Shown: positions 22,958 through 33,700 of the stretch, piece after piece | Numbering within the stretch: position 1 is the first letter of the stretch | Layout: the number at the start of each line of letters is the position of its first letter | Notes under the pieces: model-generated | The model's database searches: none | The model's input: the letters and a program-made list of their open reading frames with translations, nothing else | What the model was told of the DNA's origin: nothing | Program-made: the position numbers and the translations under genes | Source: Bacillota bacterium | GTDB lineage: Bacteria; Bacillota; Clostridia; Peptostreptococcales; Anaerovoracaceae | Length of the DNA stretch: 64,000 bases | Direction of reading: 5' to 3' | NCBI GenBank assembly: GCA_017431785.1 | Contig: JAFRKJ010000071.1 | Location: forward strand, 124,001-188,000

Positions 22958-25312
22958 TTACAGCAGCTCTTCTATGATCTCTTTCAGTGTGTCGTCGTTT
23001 CCGACATTGCCCGGGAAGATGATGTAGGCGATATCTTTGAAGCGATTGTCTTCCCTGCTCTTCCATACTGGCACGCCCGGTTTGATCTGACCGGCGACGG
23101 TTGCGCTCTTGATGCCCATGGCCTTCGTCGCAATATCGCTGGAGGTGATGCCGCCCTTGGCGATGATGAAGTCCGGGCGCTCCTGGAGTTTTTCGACGAT
23201 GGTCTTGACGCCTTCTGAAATCTTGACGGATCGGGCGAGGATTTCTTCCTTCGAGTCGTCGTCGAAGCAAAGGCGTTCTCTCTTCGTGTAGATCAGAGCT
23301 GTCTTTCCCTGACGCATGGCTTCGTCTGCCTTGGCCGCCGCCTTGTTGATCTCGCGCGGGAAGTATACGTCGCAGCCGACGGTGTGCGAATTGAATTCGA
23401 TGCACTCTACCTGCGGAATGGCTCTGGCGGCTTCGATCTGGCGGGTGGTCTTCTCCGTGTAGGAGCCGACCATGACGACGCCTCTGGTCTCGGCTTTGCC
23501 CGGGCACATGTCAGCTTTGGTGAGCAGAGGCTGGTCCGGCACGTCACCCAGAACTTTGACGATGGAGGCAGCGGTGCGGCCGATGAAGACCTTGCCGTTT
23601 CTGATTGCCTTCTTTAAGGCCTCTGCAAAGACTGCCAGGTCAGCGTAGTTCTCGGCGTTGACGATAACCTTGCCGAAGTCGTGCACCTGCATCAGTTTCG
23701 CTTCAATGCCGGCAACATCGCCGCTGCGGATCTCATCGAGCCCGATGGAGATCACATCGGAGGCTTTGTAGGCGCCGCCGGTTTTTTCTTCGATGTATTC
23801 TTTGAGGTTGGATTTCGTGTATCCGAACACTTCGTCGCGGGCAAACTCTGTTTCCGCTGCTGGAATCAGCTGGTCGCCATCCTTAACGTAGTGAATGTCA
23901 TCAATGGTGAACCTGCCGCCTTCCAGGAAGAACGGGCAAAGGAATTCGCCGTCGACTTTGACGTCGGCTCCCTCTTCCAGGCAGTCGCGGATGACTTCCG
24001 TTTCGATCGGATAGTGGCCGCGCAGGGTGGAGTCGCTCCTGCTGATGACCATGAAGTCCCTGCCTGTACGCTTGGACGCCTCGATCAGGTTCTTCATGAT
24101 TTCTTTATGGACCGCGATGGTCGTCTCTTTCGACATGGCGCGTGAGTTGGTCAGTACATAAAAGAGACCTTTTTCATCCTGCAGTCCTTTTTCGAGTTCC
24201 TCTGTCTCCCATGTGGTAAAGACGGTGATGTCGTGGACCGTCTGGGTTCCCGTCGGGTCATCGTCGAGAACGACGATCGTCTTGCCGATGTCCGCGGTTT
24301 CAGACGCGGCTTCGCCGCAGGCCGCGATGGCATCACAGTCAGCGGTTGCCTTCGTGGCTTGTGGTGCGGTGACTTTGCAGTCTGCCAGGGCTTCAAAGTA
24401 CTTCACGAGTCCTGCGTGGTCGTCATTCAGATTGCCGTGTACATCCATCCACTGCATGATCTGGGACAGCTGTGCGGCGAGAGGCATTGGCACTTTCAGT
24501 TCCTTCGCCGTCGCCATGACGTTGTTGATGTCTTTCTGGTTGATGGAAATCTTGCCGCCCGGTTTGAAGTTGCGCTCGATCATCATCGGTGCTTTTGCAT
24601 CAAGGACGGCGCTGCCCGCCAGTCCGCCTCTGATGGCTTCGTAGACTTTGCGCGGATCCGCGCCTGCTTTTGAGGCTAATACAAAAGCTTCGCCGACGGT
24701 CGCGATGGTCATGTTGACGATGGCCTGGTTGGCAAGTTTGGCGATGCTGCCGCAGCCGGAGTCTCCGACCAGGGTCCAGCTATCGCCCATGATTTCAAAG
24801 AACGGCACGAGTGCGTCGAAGTCTGACTGGCTTCCGCCGGCCATGATTGCCAGGGTTCCGTCGATGGCTTTTGGCTCTCCTCCACTGACCGGGGCGTCGA
24901 CAAAACCGATGCCGAGTTCTGCGAGTTTCGCTTCACAAAATCTGGAATCCACTGGAGTGACGGAGCTCATGTCGCAGACAACGCGGCGCGCGCCCGAATT
25001 CGGGCATGCGGCGGTTGGCTGTGTGCTGTCTGCCGGCTGTGCAGTGCCGCATGTGGCTGCCGGTTTGAGCTGCAGCCCGTTCGCTCCGAACAGCACGTCT
25101 TTCACGATCTCACCGTTTGGAAGAATCGTGATGATGATGTCGCATTCACGGCCGATCGCAGCAAGGTCTGCTGCTTTTGCACCTGCGTCGGTAAGAACGC
25201 TGACTGCGGCTGGATCGATATCGTTGACGTACAGATCAACGCCGCCCTTGATAAGATTCAGCGCCATGGGACGTCCCATGATTCCGAGACCTATAAATCC
25301 AACTTTGTTCAT
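22958..25312 (-). CDS. Fusion of beta-hydroxyacid dehydrogenase (GarR/LtnD-like) and four-carbon acid sugar kinase (DUF1537, OtnK-like)
   Basis: A 784-residue bifunctional enzyme. The N-terminal part, to about 325, is a 3-hydroxyisobutyrate dehydrogenase-family enzyme. It has NAD(P) motif GFIGLGIMGRPM, substrate motif DAPVSGGEPKA and catalytic lysine in GSIAKLANQAIVN. The C-terminal part, from about 355, is a DUF1537 kinase with LDDDPTGTQTVHD, TNSRAMS, SRSDSTLRGHYP and a late KGGITSSDIA ATP-site block. The dehydrogenase resembles tartronate semialdehyde reductase or threonate dehydrogenase. An odd Cys/Ala/Pro/Thr-rich insertion of about 25 residues sits near residue 85. AAGGAG precedes the ATG. 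The neighbouring glycerate kinase suits a route to 2-phosphoglycerate. Confidence 0.88.
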   Translation of the reverse strand: MNKVGFIGLGIMGRPMALNLIKGGVDLYVNDIDPAAVSVLTDAGAKAADLAAIGRECDIIITILPNGEIVKDVLFGANGLQLKPAATCGTAQPADSTQPTAACPNSGARRVVCDMSSVTPVDSRFCEAKLAELGIGFVDAPVSGGEPKAIDGTLAIMAGGSQSDFDALVPFFEIMGDSWTLVGDSGCGSIAKLANQAIVNMTIATVGEAFVLASKAGADPRKVYEAIRGGLAGSAVLDAKAPMMIERNFKPGGKISINQKDINNVMATAKELKVPMPLAAQLSQIMQWMDVHGNLNDDHAGLVKYFEALADCKVTAPQATKATADCDAIAACGEAASETADIGKTIVVLDDDPTGTQTVHDITVFTTWETEELEKGLQDEKGLFYVLTNSRAMSKETTIAVHKEIMKNLIEASKRTGRDFMVISRSDSTLRGHYPIETEVIRDCLEEGADVKVDGEFLCPFFLEGGRFTIDDIHYVKDGDQLIPAAETEFARDEVFGYTKSNLKEYIEEKTGGAYKASDVISIGLDEIRSGDVAGIEAKLMQVHDFGKVIVNAENYADLAVFAEALKKAIRNGKVFIGRTAASIVKVLGDVPDQPLLTKADMCPGKAETRGVVMVGSYTEKTTRQIEAARAIPQVECIEFNSHTVGCDVYFPREINKAAAKADEAMRQGKTALIYTKRERLCFDDDSKEEILARSVKISEGVKTIVEKLQERPDFIIAKGGITSSDIATKAMGIKSATVAGQIKPGVPVWKSREDNRFKDIAYIIFPGNVGNDDTLKEIIEELL

Positions 25313-25373
25313 AGTTTCTCCTTCTATGACAAAAGCAGCATGCAACTACATGCTACTTTCGTCATATTTGCTA

Positions 25374-26762
25374 TTATCTGATTATGTTTTTATCGTACGG
25401 CATACCGCACTGGTCGCAGACACCTGTGAAGTAGTCCAGGGCCAGACGGTCGATGTCGACGGTGCGGAGTTCCGCTTTGATTCTTTCGATCTGGGCTCTT
25501 GCCAGGTCGTAGCTCTCCTTGACGGCTCTTGCGGAGAACTCGTCGAGTACAGAAACGTCGCCGTTGTATGTCTTGACGATGTGTGCTTCTTCCTCGATGA
25601 AGGCTTTCTCCATTGCCGCGAAGTCCGCCTTGACGCGCGGAGCCTGATCCTCAAAGCACAGGGAGAGATATCTCTCCAGCTCGATGAAGGTCCACCAGTT
25701 CTCTGACGGATCGTACATGTTGCCTGCACCGCTCATGGCAGGAGGCAGCTTGCCTGTGTTGAAGATCGGTCTGAAGATGGAGCAGCAAGGAGGAGCCATG
25801 GAAGTCCATGCGGTGAAGCGCAGTTCTTCCGGCGCGTCCTTTCTCAGCTCAGCGACCATGCTGGCCGAGGTGATGCATCCGTCCAGTCCGCCCGGATGGC
25901 AGCATACGGTTCCGATCTTAGGAATCGCAGGACTGAAGATGGTCTGCAGCGCAGGCACATCTTCATAGTGGTCTCTCAGGTTGTTCATCATCATAGGGAC
26001 TGTGTACTTATCATGACGGTTCATGAGTTCCACGATACGTCCGTATCTGACGAAACCTTCGTCTTCGTCCCACATATGATCAGAAGGTGACCATGCGCGT
26101 GCCGGGTTGAACGGTTTGCCTTCCGCCCACCAGCCGTTTTCGACTGCGTTCTTGACTGCGTCTTTGCTGATCATGTCATATTCCTGGATGGAATAGCAGT
26201 TTCCGATGGCGCCGGTCTTCTCGATTTTTTTGCAGACCCAATCTCTCTGATGGGATTCAAACTGGTATGCCTCGTTTGGGTCAGCAATAATCAGATTCGT
26301 ATTGAAGTATGGGATTCTGACGGTCGGGTCGCCGCCTGTTCCGTATGTCTCGAGGAGATCGACAACGCAGTCGATCGCCTCGCGGGCTGTCTTTGTACGC
26401 TCCAGAGTCAGTCTCAGGATGTCCATGCCGATGAGACCCCATCTGCGTTCCGGGATCTCCTTGCCGGAAACCTGCTCGTTGCCGATGACCAGACCCCACT
26501 CATTGATGCCGTGTTCGCAGCCAAAGAACGTGTCCAGCTTGGAGCCGATGACGCCATATGTATGTGCCACCTGCGGAACCTTGATGAAGCTGGTCTGTAC
26601 CATCTCGCCGGGCTCGTGGTCTGCCGGCGGGAAGTATACGAGAGGCTGGGCTTCATTCAGAGGCCTGTCGCTGTTCTTGGCATAGATGATGTTGCCTGTA
26701 GCTGACGCAGGAGCTGCTGCGATCATGGAATCGCAGGATCTTGCGTGATTGTTTCTTTTCAT
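25374..26762 (-). CDS. Secernin-like Ntn hydrolase (peptidase family C69)
   Basis: An N-terminal-nucleophile amide hydrolase related to clostridial and lactobacillar dipeptidases and to secernin. The proposed nucleophile is C10 in the motif RSCDSMIAAAPAS, exposed by autocatalytic removal of nine residues. The following GNIIYAKNSDRP is the family signature. NEWGLVIGNEQV and GAIGNCYSI match the conserved core. The 462-residue length is normal for C69. No signal peptide is visible, so it is cytoplasmic. It lies 6 bp after the permease, which suggests that an imported amide or peptide conjugate is its substrate. Confidence 0.85.
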   Translation of the reverse strand: MKRNNHARSCDSMIAAAPASATGNIIYAKNSDRPLNEAQPLVYFPPADHEPGEMVQTSFIKVPQVAHTYGVIGSKLDTFFGCEHGINEWGLVIGNEQVSGKEIPERRWGLIGMDILRLTLERTKTAREAIDCVVDLLETYGTGGDPTVRIPYFNTNLIIADPNEAYQFESHQRDWVCKKIEKTGAIGNCYSIQEYDMISKDAVKNAVENGWWAEGKPFNPARAWSPSDHMWDEDEGFVRYGRIVELMNRHDKYTVPMMMNNLRDHYEDVPALQTIFSPAIPKIGTVCCHPGGLDGCITSASMVAELRKDAPEELRFTAWTSMAPPCCSIFRPIFNTGKLPPAMSGAGNMYDPSENWWTFIELERYLSLCFEDQAPRVKADFAAMEKAFIEEEAHIVKTYNGDVSVLDEFSARAVKESYDLARAQIERIKAELRTVDIDRLALDYFTGVCDQCGMPYDKNIIR

Positions 26763-26768
26763 GTTAGC

Positions 26769-28370
26769 TTAACCTCTTGAGTAGTTCTCTTCTTTTTCTA
26801 CCTTGTTGCCGATCAGCAGGAATACCAGTCCGATGATCAGGCATACGATACCGCCAATGAGTGTTACGTTCATGAATGTATCGAAGATAGTCTCACTTCC
26901 GTAGAAATCGATGTAGTATGCAGGATCATCATACCAAGGCAGGAATACTCTGCCGATGAGGAACAGCACACCGATAAGAGCGAATGAGAATGCGATTCTT
27001 CTCGTATCGCCAACAGCGAATTTTGTTTTGAGGTTGATTGGATTCTTTTCCGGATCCTTCTTGAACAGACCGCCGAACATAGGCTTGAAGATCATGTATG
27101 CAACCGGACCTGAGCACATAGCCAGAAGTCCGCCTACGAAGTAGTCTGTTCCGTTGATGTAAAGTGCGATAAATGCAACTGCGATAGGGATAGCGCAGAA
27201 GATCATATTTCCGGTATCTCCGCCCAGCTTGATCTTGAAAGGTCTAGGAAGATCCGGCTCTTTCTTTCTCAGCACAATCTGTGAGATCAGGATCAGTGAG
27301 TAGAAGCCCATGTTCAGAAGTGCAACTGCAGTTACGAGCGCATCGAACTTCAGAGCGCAGAGCACGATGGATACCAGTGAAAGACCGATGATTGTAACGT
27401 ATGGAGTTCCGAATCTCTTGCCAACCTTGCTCAGGAACTTCGGGAAGAGGTTGTCTTCTGCAACGATCCAGAAGTTTCTGGCGCCTGTTGCCAAGTATAC
27501 GTTAAACATGGAGATATTTGACGCAAAGGCAACGGTTACGAACAGTACTGCAAATGCAGGCGCATACTGCAGTGCAACGTTGATGTAGGATACACCGTCG
27601 GATCCCCATGATTCCCACTGACCAACACTGCCGACACCGGCGATCGTCGGGATAACATATGTTCCGATGATGAGCGGCAGCGCCAGGATGATTCCTTTCG
27701 GGATGATCTGCGGATTCTCGAGCTCGCCTGCCAGGGATGACATGGTCTCATAACCAGCGTACATCCACATGCCGATGGCGATGGAAGCACCGATGCTGCT
27801 TACGACAGTCTGTCCTTCTGCAACGACCGGCTCGAACGGGCTGTAGTTCATGTGTGTGAATCCGATGACGGCGATTCCCGCGAAAGCAACAACAATGAAC
27901 GCGGAAATGATCGTGCTGACAACAGCAACCTCTTTGACGCCGACCAGGTTGATAATCATGAAGATCAGGATGATGACTACCTTGAACATATAGCCTGTGA
28001 CTGCTGACATGTGCAGATAAGAGGCAACGTAATCTCCTGCAAGTACTACGAATACTGCATTGTTGATGAAGATACCAACGTTCTTAAGCCAGCCCACCTG
28101 GAAGCCCCAGTACTCACCGAGACCTCTCTGAACCCATTTGTAGTATCCGCATTCTTCCGGGATCGCAGAACCCAGCTCACTTGATGAAAGTGCGATTGGG
28201 AATGCCCAGAACAGTGGGAGTACAAACAGCATGATGATTGTCATTCCCGGACCGGATGATGATACCATGTCTTCGATACCATAGGCTCCGGCTGCTGTCA
28301 TCGCGTAGATCATTCCGATGACACCGAAAATGCCGATTTTGTTTTTCTTCAAACCATTATTTTCACTCAT
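26769..28370 (-). CDS. APC-superfamily amino acid permease
   Basis: A secondary transporter of the amino acid-polyamine-organocation superfamily with about 12-14 hydrophobic helices over 533 residues. The first helix motif KIGIFGVIGMIYAMTAAGAY, SSSELGSAIPEECGYYKWVQ and the conserved GAYETMSSLAGE-like segment (YAGYETMSSLAGELENPQ) are typical of glutamate/GABA-antiporter relatives. Two further C-terminal helices follow a hydrophilic loop. It starts 2 bp after the glycerate kinase and is followed after 6 bp by the hydrolase, so the three are one operon. The transported compound is unknown. Confidence 0.88.
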   Translation of the reverse strand: MSENNGLKKNKIGIFGVIGMIYAMTAAGAYGIEDMVSSSGPGMTIIMLFVLPLFWAFPIALSSSELGSAIPEECGYYKWVQRGLGEYWGFQVGWLKNVGIFINNAVFVVLAGDYVASYLHMSAVTGYMFKVVIILIFMIINLVGVKEVAVVSTIISAFIVVAFAGIAVIGFTHMNYSPFEPVVAEGQTVVSSIGASIAIGMWMYAGYETMSSLAGELENPQIIPKGIILALPLIIGTYVIPTIAGVGSVGQWESWGSDGVSYINVALQYAPAFAVLFVTVAFASNISMFNVYLATGARNFWIVAEDNLFPKFLSKVGKRFGTPYVTIIGLSLVSIVLCALKFDALVTAVALLNMGFYSLILISQIVLRKKEPDLPRPFKIKLGGDTGNMIFCAIPIAVAFIALYINGTDYFVGGLLAMCSGPVAYMIFKPMFGGLFKKDPEKNPINLKTKFAVGDTRRIAFSFALIGVLFLIGRVFLPWYDDPAYYIDFYGSETIFDTFMNVTLIGGIVCLIIGLVFLLIGNKVEKEENYSRG

Positions 28371-28372
28371 TG

Positions 28373-29542
28373 TTAATCATTGGTGTGAAAACACCCTCCT
28401 CCTTTCTGTTGTTCAAATAATGATAATGTTACATTTATTTCTTCAAGGACTTTGTCCATCGTAGAAGCGAGGTCGTTTCTGCAGGTCCGCTTGATCTCCT
28501 CAAAGTTTTCGGAGCTTGCAGTTTCGTATACGGCTGTGATGCCGACTTCCGAAAGGTCATGTGTGCCGTTCTTGTTTCTGCCGGTGATGACGATGACCGG
28601 AACATTGTGTCTCTTCGCTCTGGAAGCGACGCCGTAGACAGCTTTGCCGCTCATGCTCTGCATGTCGAAGCTGCCTTCTCCCGTGAAGACGCAGTCAGCA
28701 TCTTCGAGCTGTTCGTCGAACTTGACCATATCCATGATGTATTCGATGCCGGGTTTCAGTTCTGCGCCCATAAACGCGACTGCACCTGCGCCCATGGCAC
28801 CAGCTGCGCCGCCGCCCGGGATCGTGGAAACATCGATGCCCAGATCTTCCTGAATACGGGCTGCGAAGGTTCTGAGATTGTCATCGAGGAGTTTCACCTG
28901 TTCCTCGTTCGCGCCCTTCTGCGGTGCGTATACGTAAGCTGCCCCGTCCGGTCCGTACATGACTTTGTTGGTGTCGCACATACAGCAGATGCGGATACCT
29001 TCCAGGCGCTTATCGATTTCCGTTCTTGTTGCCTTTGCAACTTTATCCAAAGTGCTGCCGGTCGGTACGAATTGCGTGCCGTTATAATCGTAGAATTTCA
29101 TGCCCAGAGCCGCTGCCATACCGCAGCCGGCGTCCGAAGTACAGCTCCCGCCCAGCCCGATGAGGATGGTTTTGGTGCCGTTATTGATGGCATGGGCGAT
29201 GAGCTGTCCGACGCCGTAAGTGGATGCTTCGAGAGTATCCCTGCGTGTGTTGCTGATCATGCCGGCCACTGCTGCCATCTCAATGACAGCCGTATCACCG
29301 AAGCGTCCATAAAAGCCTTCGATGGTTTTTCCGTAGGCATCGCTTACCTTTATATTTACTTTTTCGCCCTTCTCCGCTCTGAGGAAACAATCGACTGTGC
29401 CTTCTCCGCCGTCTGCGATTGGAATCGTGATGATTTCGCAGTCCGGATCGTGCTTTTTGACGGCTTCGGCCATGATTTCGCTGACCTCTACCGATGTCAT
29501 CGTCCCCTTAAAGGAGTCGGGAATAATAATAGATTTCTTCAT
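28373..29542 (-). CDS. Glycerate kinase (GarK/GlxK family)
   Basis: Phosphorylates D-glycerate with ATP, usually to 2-phosphoglycerate in this family. The N-terminus SIIIPDSFKGTMTSVEVSEI and the block IPIADGGEGTVDCF are diagnostic. GLGGSCTSDAGCGMAAALG and VFTGEGSFDMQSMSGKAVYG are the other conserved motifs. The 389 residues are normal, with a short Cys/His tail. It is the first gene of the operon and divergent from the CdaR regulator, the same pairing as in enterobacterial glycerate and glucarate loci. It joins the dehydrogenase-kinase fusion in a carboxylate catabolic route. Confidence 0.92.
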   Translation of the reverse strand: MKKSIIIPDSFKGTMTSVEVSEIMAEAVKKHDPDCEIITIPIADGGEGTVDCFLRAEKGEKVNIKVSDAYGKTIEGFYGRFGDTAVIEMAAVAGMISNTRRDTLEASTYGVGQLIAHAINNGTKTILIGLGGSCTSDAGCGMAAALGMKFYDYNGTQFVPTGSTLDKVAKATRTEIDKRLEGIRICCMCDTNKVMYGPDGAAYVYAPQKGANEEQVKLLDDNLRTFAARIQEDLGIDVSTIPGGGAAGAMGAGAVAFMGAELKPGIEYIMDMVKFDEQLEDADCVFTGEGSFDMQSMSGKAVYGVASRAKRHNVPVIVITGRNKNGTHDLSEVGITAVYETASSENFEEIKRTCRNDLASTMDKVLEEINVTLSLFEQQKGGGCFHTND

Positions 29543-29662
29543 AATTACACTTCTTTGCTTTGCTTGAATATAGTATACTGTTATAGAGCACTTAAAGATA
29601 TGTGTCTTCTAACTGAATTGACGGGTATTTTTTAGTACATGTAATAAATGGAGGGCAAAACA
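29543..29662. promoter_or_regulatory. Divergent control region of the catabolic operon and its CdaR regulator
   Basis: This 120-bp gap must hold both promoters. On the minus strand TATACT at about 29570-29575 is a plausible -10 for the glycerate kinase operon. On the plus strand TTGACG near 29619 is a candidate -35 for the regulator gene, but its -10 is poor. I could not define a CdaR operator. Confidence 0.35.
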
Positions 29663-30775
29663 ATGAAACTGAGCACCGAAACGGTCCGCGCTCTGATCAA
29701 CGAACTGCATTCTGTCATAGAATACAATCTCAACATCATGGATGAGGAGGGCATTATTATCTCCAGCACAGACCCCAGCAGAATTGGGCAGTTTCATGAG
29801 GCTGCACTCCTGATCATCAATGAGAACCTTCCTTCCCTTCTGGTTCACTATGACAATGAATACAGTGGCTGCAAGGAAGGCACCAACGTCCCTCTCATCG
29901 TTGATGATGAAATTATAGGCGTTGTCGGAATCACCGGCGATGTGAACGAGACATCAAAGTACGCGAATATTATCAAAAAGACAGCGGAGATTTTGCTCAA
30001 AGACTATGCGGCGCTTTCGGAGCAGACGCGGTTGGACGAAGCGCGCATGTCCTTTCTCAACAGCTGGCTCAACGGCGACATCTCAGACAGCAGCCGTGTA
30101 AAGAGAAAACTGGAACAGTATGGATGTGCCTCTTTTTCTACATTCCAGGTAGTCGTCATTGACAATATCAACGGCCACGATGTTGTCCGTTCTTTTCTGC
30201 GCGAGAAGGTAAAGCACGCCCGCACGGTCACGACGTGGAACAATTCCTACGGAACGATTATCGGAATGTTCCGCTCGTCCGAGGAAATCAAACGTTTTCT
30301 TGAGGACCTGCTTGCGGATATGCCTGACCGGGATGACTATTTCTTCGCCGTCGGCGACACTGTGGAAGACGAAAACCTGCTCAACAGATCTTACAACCAC
30401 GCCTTCTCCCTGCTGCAGTTCGTAAAGACCCGCAGCAGATCCCTTGGTCTTAAGTACAGCGGTATTCAGCTCTATGAGGATCATATTCTGGATATCATCA
30501 TGAACCAGATTCCTGCGGATACAAAAAAAGCTTTCACTGCATTCGTCTTCGATGATGTGGATCGTCATACGATCATGGATATTGTTCCGTTCATTCTCTC
30601 CTACTGCGAATGCAACGGTTCCATCAACGAAATCGCGCGAAAGCTCTTTATTCATAAAAATACGGTTCAGTACAAAATCAAACGCATCCGGGATCTGACT
30701 GGTCTGGATCTCCGTGTGAACCATGATATGATCCGCCTATACGCTGCTGCACAGTGGTTCCTCCTCACCCAGTGA
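29663..30775 (+). CDS. CdaR-type sugar-diacid/glycerate-responsive regulator
   Basis: A transcription factor with an N-terminal diacid-recognition domain (STETVRALINELHSVIEYNL, then ISSTDPSRIGQFH and GVVGITGDVNE) and a C-terminal PucR-type helix-turn-helix (INEIARKLFIHKNTVQYKIK, then RIRDLTGLDLR). E. coli CdaR responds to glucarate, galactarate or glycerate and activates operons with garK and garR, which matches the divergent genes here. I start at the ATG with GGAGGG seven bases upstream, five codons inside the longest frame. The product is 370 residues. Confidence 0.9.
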   Translation: MKLSTETVRALINELHSVIEYNLNIMDEEGIIISSTDPSRIGQFHEAALLIINENLPSLLVHYDNEYSGCKEGTNVPLIVDDEIIGVVGITGDVNETSKYANIIKKTAEILLKDYAALSEQTRLDEARMSFLNSWLNGDISDSSRVKRKLEQYGCASFSTFQVVVIDNINGHDVVRSFLREKVKHARTVTTWNNSYGTIIGMFRSSEEIKRFLEDLLADMPDRDDYFFAVGDTVEDENLLNRSYNHAFSLLQFVKTRSRSLGLKYSGIQLYEDHILDIIMNQIPADTKKAFTAFVFDDVDRHTIMDIVPFILSYCECNGSINEIARKLFIHKNTVQYKIKRIRDLTGLDLRVNHDMIRLYAAAQWFLLTQ

Positions 30776-30790
30776 GTCGCTTTCCTTCTT

Positions 30791-33700
30791 CTATACCAGC
30801 TTATACCTGCAATTCCGGAAGCTCGTGTCGAAAAGACAGATACTCTTGTAGGAACAGTACGTACATGAAGTTTTCGTCCATCCGCCCGACGAGGACTTCT
30901 CTTTTTTCGGTGCAATATCGATACGGCCGGACTGGATATCCCGACAGATGCTTCTGACATTGTCCATCGTAATATTGCAAAGCTCATCAAACTCATCCGG
31001 TGCGAGGAGGGCTCCGCTCTTCGGTGTCTTCAGCTCACCAGACGCCAGCTGCTGCAAAGGCAGTACTCTGCTCGTCTCCTTCGGCGCGATGGTTCCATCC
31101 ATGGCTTTCAGAATCTGTTCATCGCCGACCATGATACCCTCCAGCCTACAGGCCTTCGCGATCCTGTCGTCAATGTTGTCGCCCAGGTCTTTGTTTCCGG
31201 AGATCGAATCTGCATTGTCATCCAGATCTTTGATCTTGAAGTAGAATACGCCTGCCGGTTTCAGATCTTCGCCGGCGCTGCTGTTTGCAGTTCCTGCTGC
31301 GTTCATGTAAACCATGAGCTGAAGCTTGTACCCTTCCCTGATTTGATCGAGGTTGATCTCATCGCTTCCGGTCTTATAGTCGATGACGCGGATCGCTTCG
31401 GCGGGTTCGGCAGTATCGGCAGATTCATCGGTGCCGTCGGTGCCGGAATCGTCAGTGTCGCTGCCGTCTGCCGGCGGTACGTCCATCACATCCAGTCGGT
31501 CGATGATACCGGAGAGCACGGCTTTCCTGCCGCTCTCGAGCTCGATTTCGATCGGCTTAAGTCTGGCGGCTCCATAGCCGAACGGCTCTTCGAAATACAT
31601 CCGCGTTACGTTGCTTTTGCGCACCTGACCGATCATAGCCCATGCGATATCGGAACAGGTGCTGATGATCTGTTCCAGCTGCAGGCGGGCTTCGTTATCG
31701 CTCAGGTATACGCCTTCTCTATAGCTATTCGTCTCTTCTCTGATGATCTGATCGATCTGATTTCTGCATTCATCTTCTGTGATCGTCATCCAAGGGGACT
31801 GCGGATCTGTCACCGCATAGTGACCTGCTGCCGCCTCCTCCGCAAGCTTTGAGGAAAGCTTCTGGAGTGCCATGTGGAAGACGTCGCCTCTGGACTTTCC
31901 GGATGTTTCATAGCTGTCCGGCTCATCCGCTCTGAGGCCCTTCTCGATGAAGTACCGGAACGGGCAGCTGCTGTACACTTCCAGCCTGCTGGCGCTGACG
32001 TTGATGGAATCACGATCGCCGAAGTAGAGACTGTCCGCAAAGTCTTCCTCAAGCCGTTCCGCTCTGTTGTCGAAATCCAGTCCCTGCTGGATCTTCCGCA
32101 CGCTGTCGGAATCTTTCGTGCGGTACCAGTTCATGGCAGCGAGCCACGCCTCGTCGATGCGTCCGTTCTCGATGAATCCCTGCATGGCGTCCGCCATATA
32201 TGCGAGGGAGCCTTTGCGAGAAGCGATTTTCTCGGTGACTTCTTCCTTCCCCAGATCACCGAGCACCTGAACGCCGTCCATATCTGCGAGGACCGAGAAG
32301 ACGCTTGACGGCGTGATGCTTCTGCCGTCCTGATCTGCCATGCTGCACATCACGATCAGCATATCAGATGGCAGCGAGAACATTCTGTAAATGGCAAGCT
32401 GCTCCTCCTGTCTGCGCACATCGTCCTTCTTGGCAATGCTGTATTTGAGCTGCTCCAGCCGTTCCAGTTCGCGCTCTGTCAGGAGGCCGCTGTCGCCGCT
32501 GCTCATCGGCAGTACGCCTTCGTTCGCTGCCGTAACAATGAGGACAGGGCACTTGCTGATTCTCGTTCTCTGCAGCGTGCCGAGCAGTACACTGTCTGTG
32601 CTCGTCGGTACAAGACCGATTTCCATTTCCCTTAAGCCTTCTGTCAGGATATCCTTCAGCTGTTTATTGCTGATGGTATCTTCACCGATGACTCTGATCA
32701 CCTGCGTGAAAATTCCGCAGATCATATTCCAACTCTGCGCCGCTTCCGCTGCGCCCTCTGTCAGACCGAGTTCCTTCTGTCTGGTGATCAGCTCCTGGAT
32801 CCGCTCCAGGATATTGAATTTTTCTTCCAGAAATCTGGTGACGCCGCGGATCTTTTCTTCCGCTGTGTTTCTGCGCCCGATCTCGTTCCGCGCCTCTTCC
32901 ACGACACTGACGATGTAGTTGCGCATCTCATTGAGCCGTTCCAGATCCTCATCGTAGCGGCCTCCGCCGAAGCTGCCTTTGCCCGTCCAGGTGAACGCTT
33001 GCTTCCACTTGTTTCCGCGGATCTTCGCTTCATTCACATAGTTGTTCAGCAGCTCTTCATCCCTGCGGCTGAACCCCATGAGGCCTGCGCTGACCATTTC
33101 CATGACCGCGCTTCCGCTGAAACCATCGGAAATCACATCCAGGAACGACAGCAAAAACCGGACAACCGGCTGATGCAGCACCTTCCGCTTCCGATCTGCA
33201 AAGGCAGGAATACCCCACCGTTCAAAGGTCCGCAGCAAAACGCCGCCGCGCACATCCATATCGTTGCAGATGACGGCGATGTCTTTGTATCGGTAGCCTT
33301 GATCCCGGACGAGCTGCGTGATGCATGCGGCCGCTCTGTCTGCTTCCGCATAGATGTTCGACGCCTTGACGAGTGTGATATTTTCTGCCGGATTATCGTT
33401 CCAGATACTTTCTCTGCGGAGCGCTGCGGCATATTCCGGCGTCCCTGCAATCGGTTCTTTCTTCCACGGTACGCCTGCTGCGTCCGCTGTATTTGTGAGG
33501 CTGTTGATCACCATACCGGTCAGGCTGAAGAGGCCTTCTCCGCCGCCTGTCGTCAGCACTCTGGCGTCCTGCGGCGCCGCACCTGATGCACCTGCAGCTC
33601 CTGCCGCGGCCGCACCGGTCGCGCCTGCGGCATCTTCCCAGGTCATCACAACATTGACCTCACGCGCTGCTGCGAGAAGCCGCTGGATGACTTCCATATT

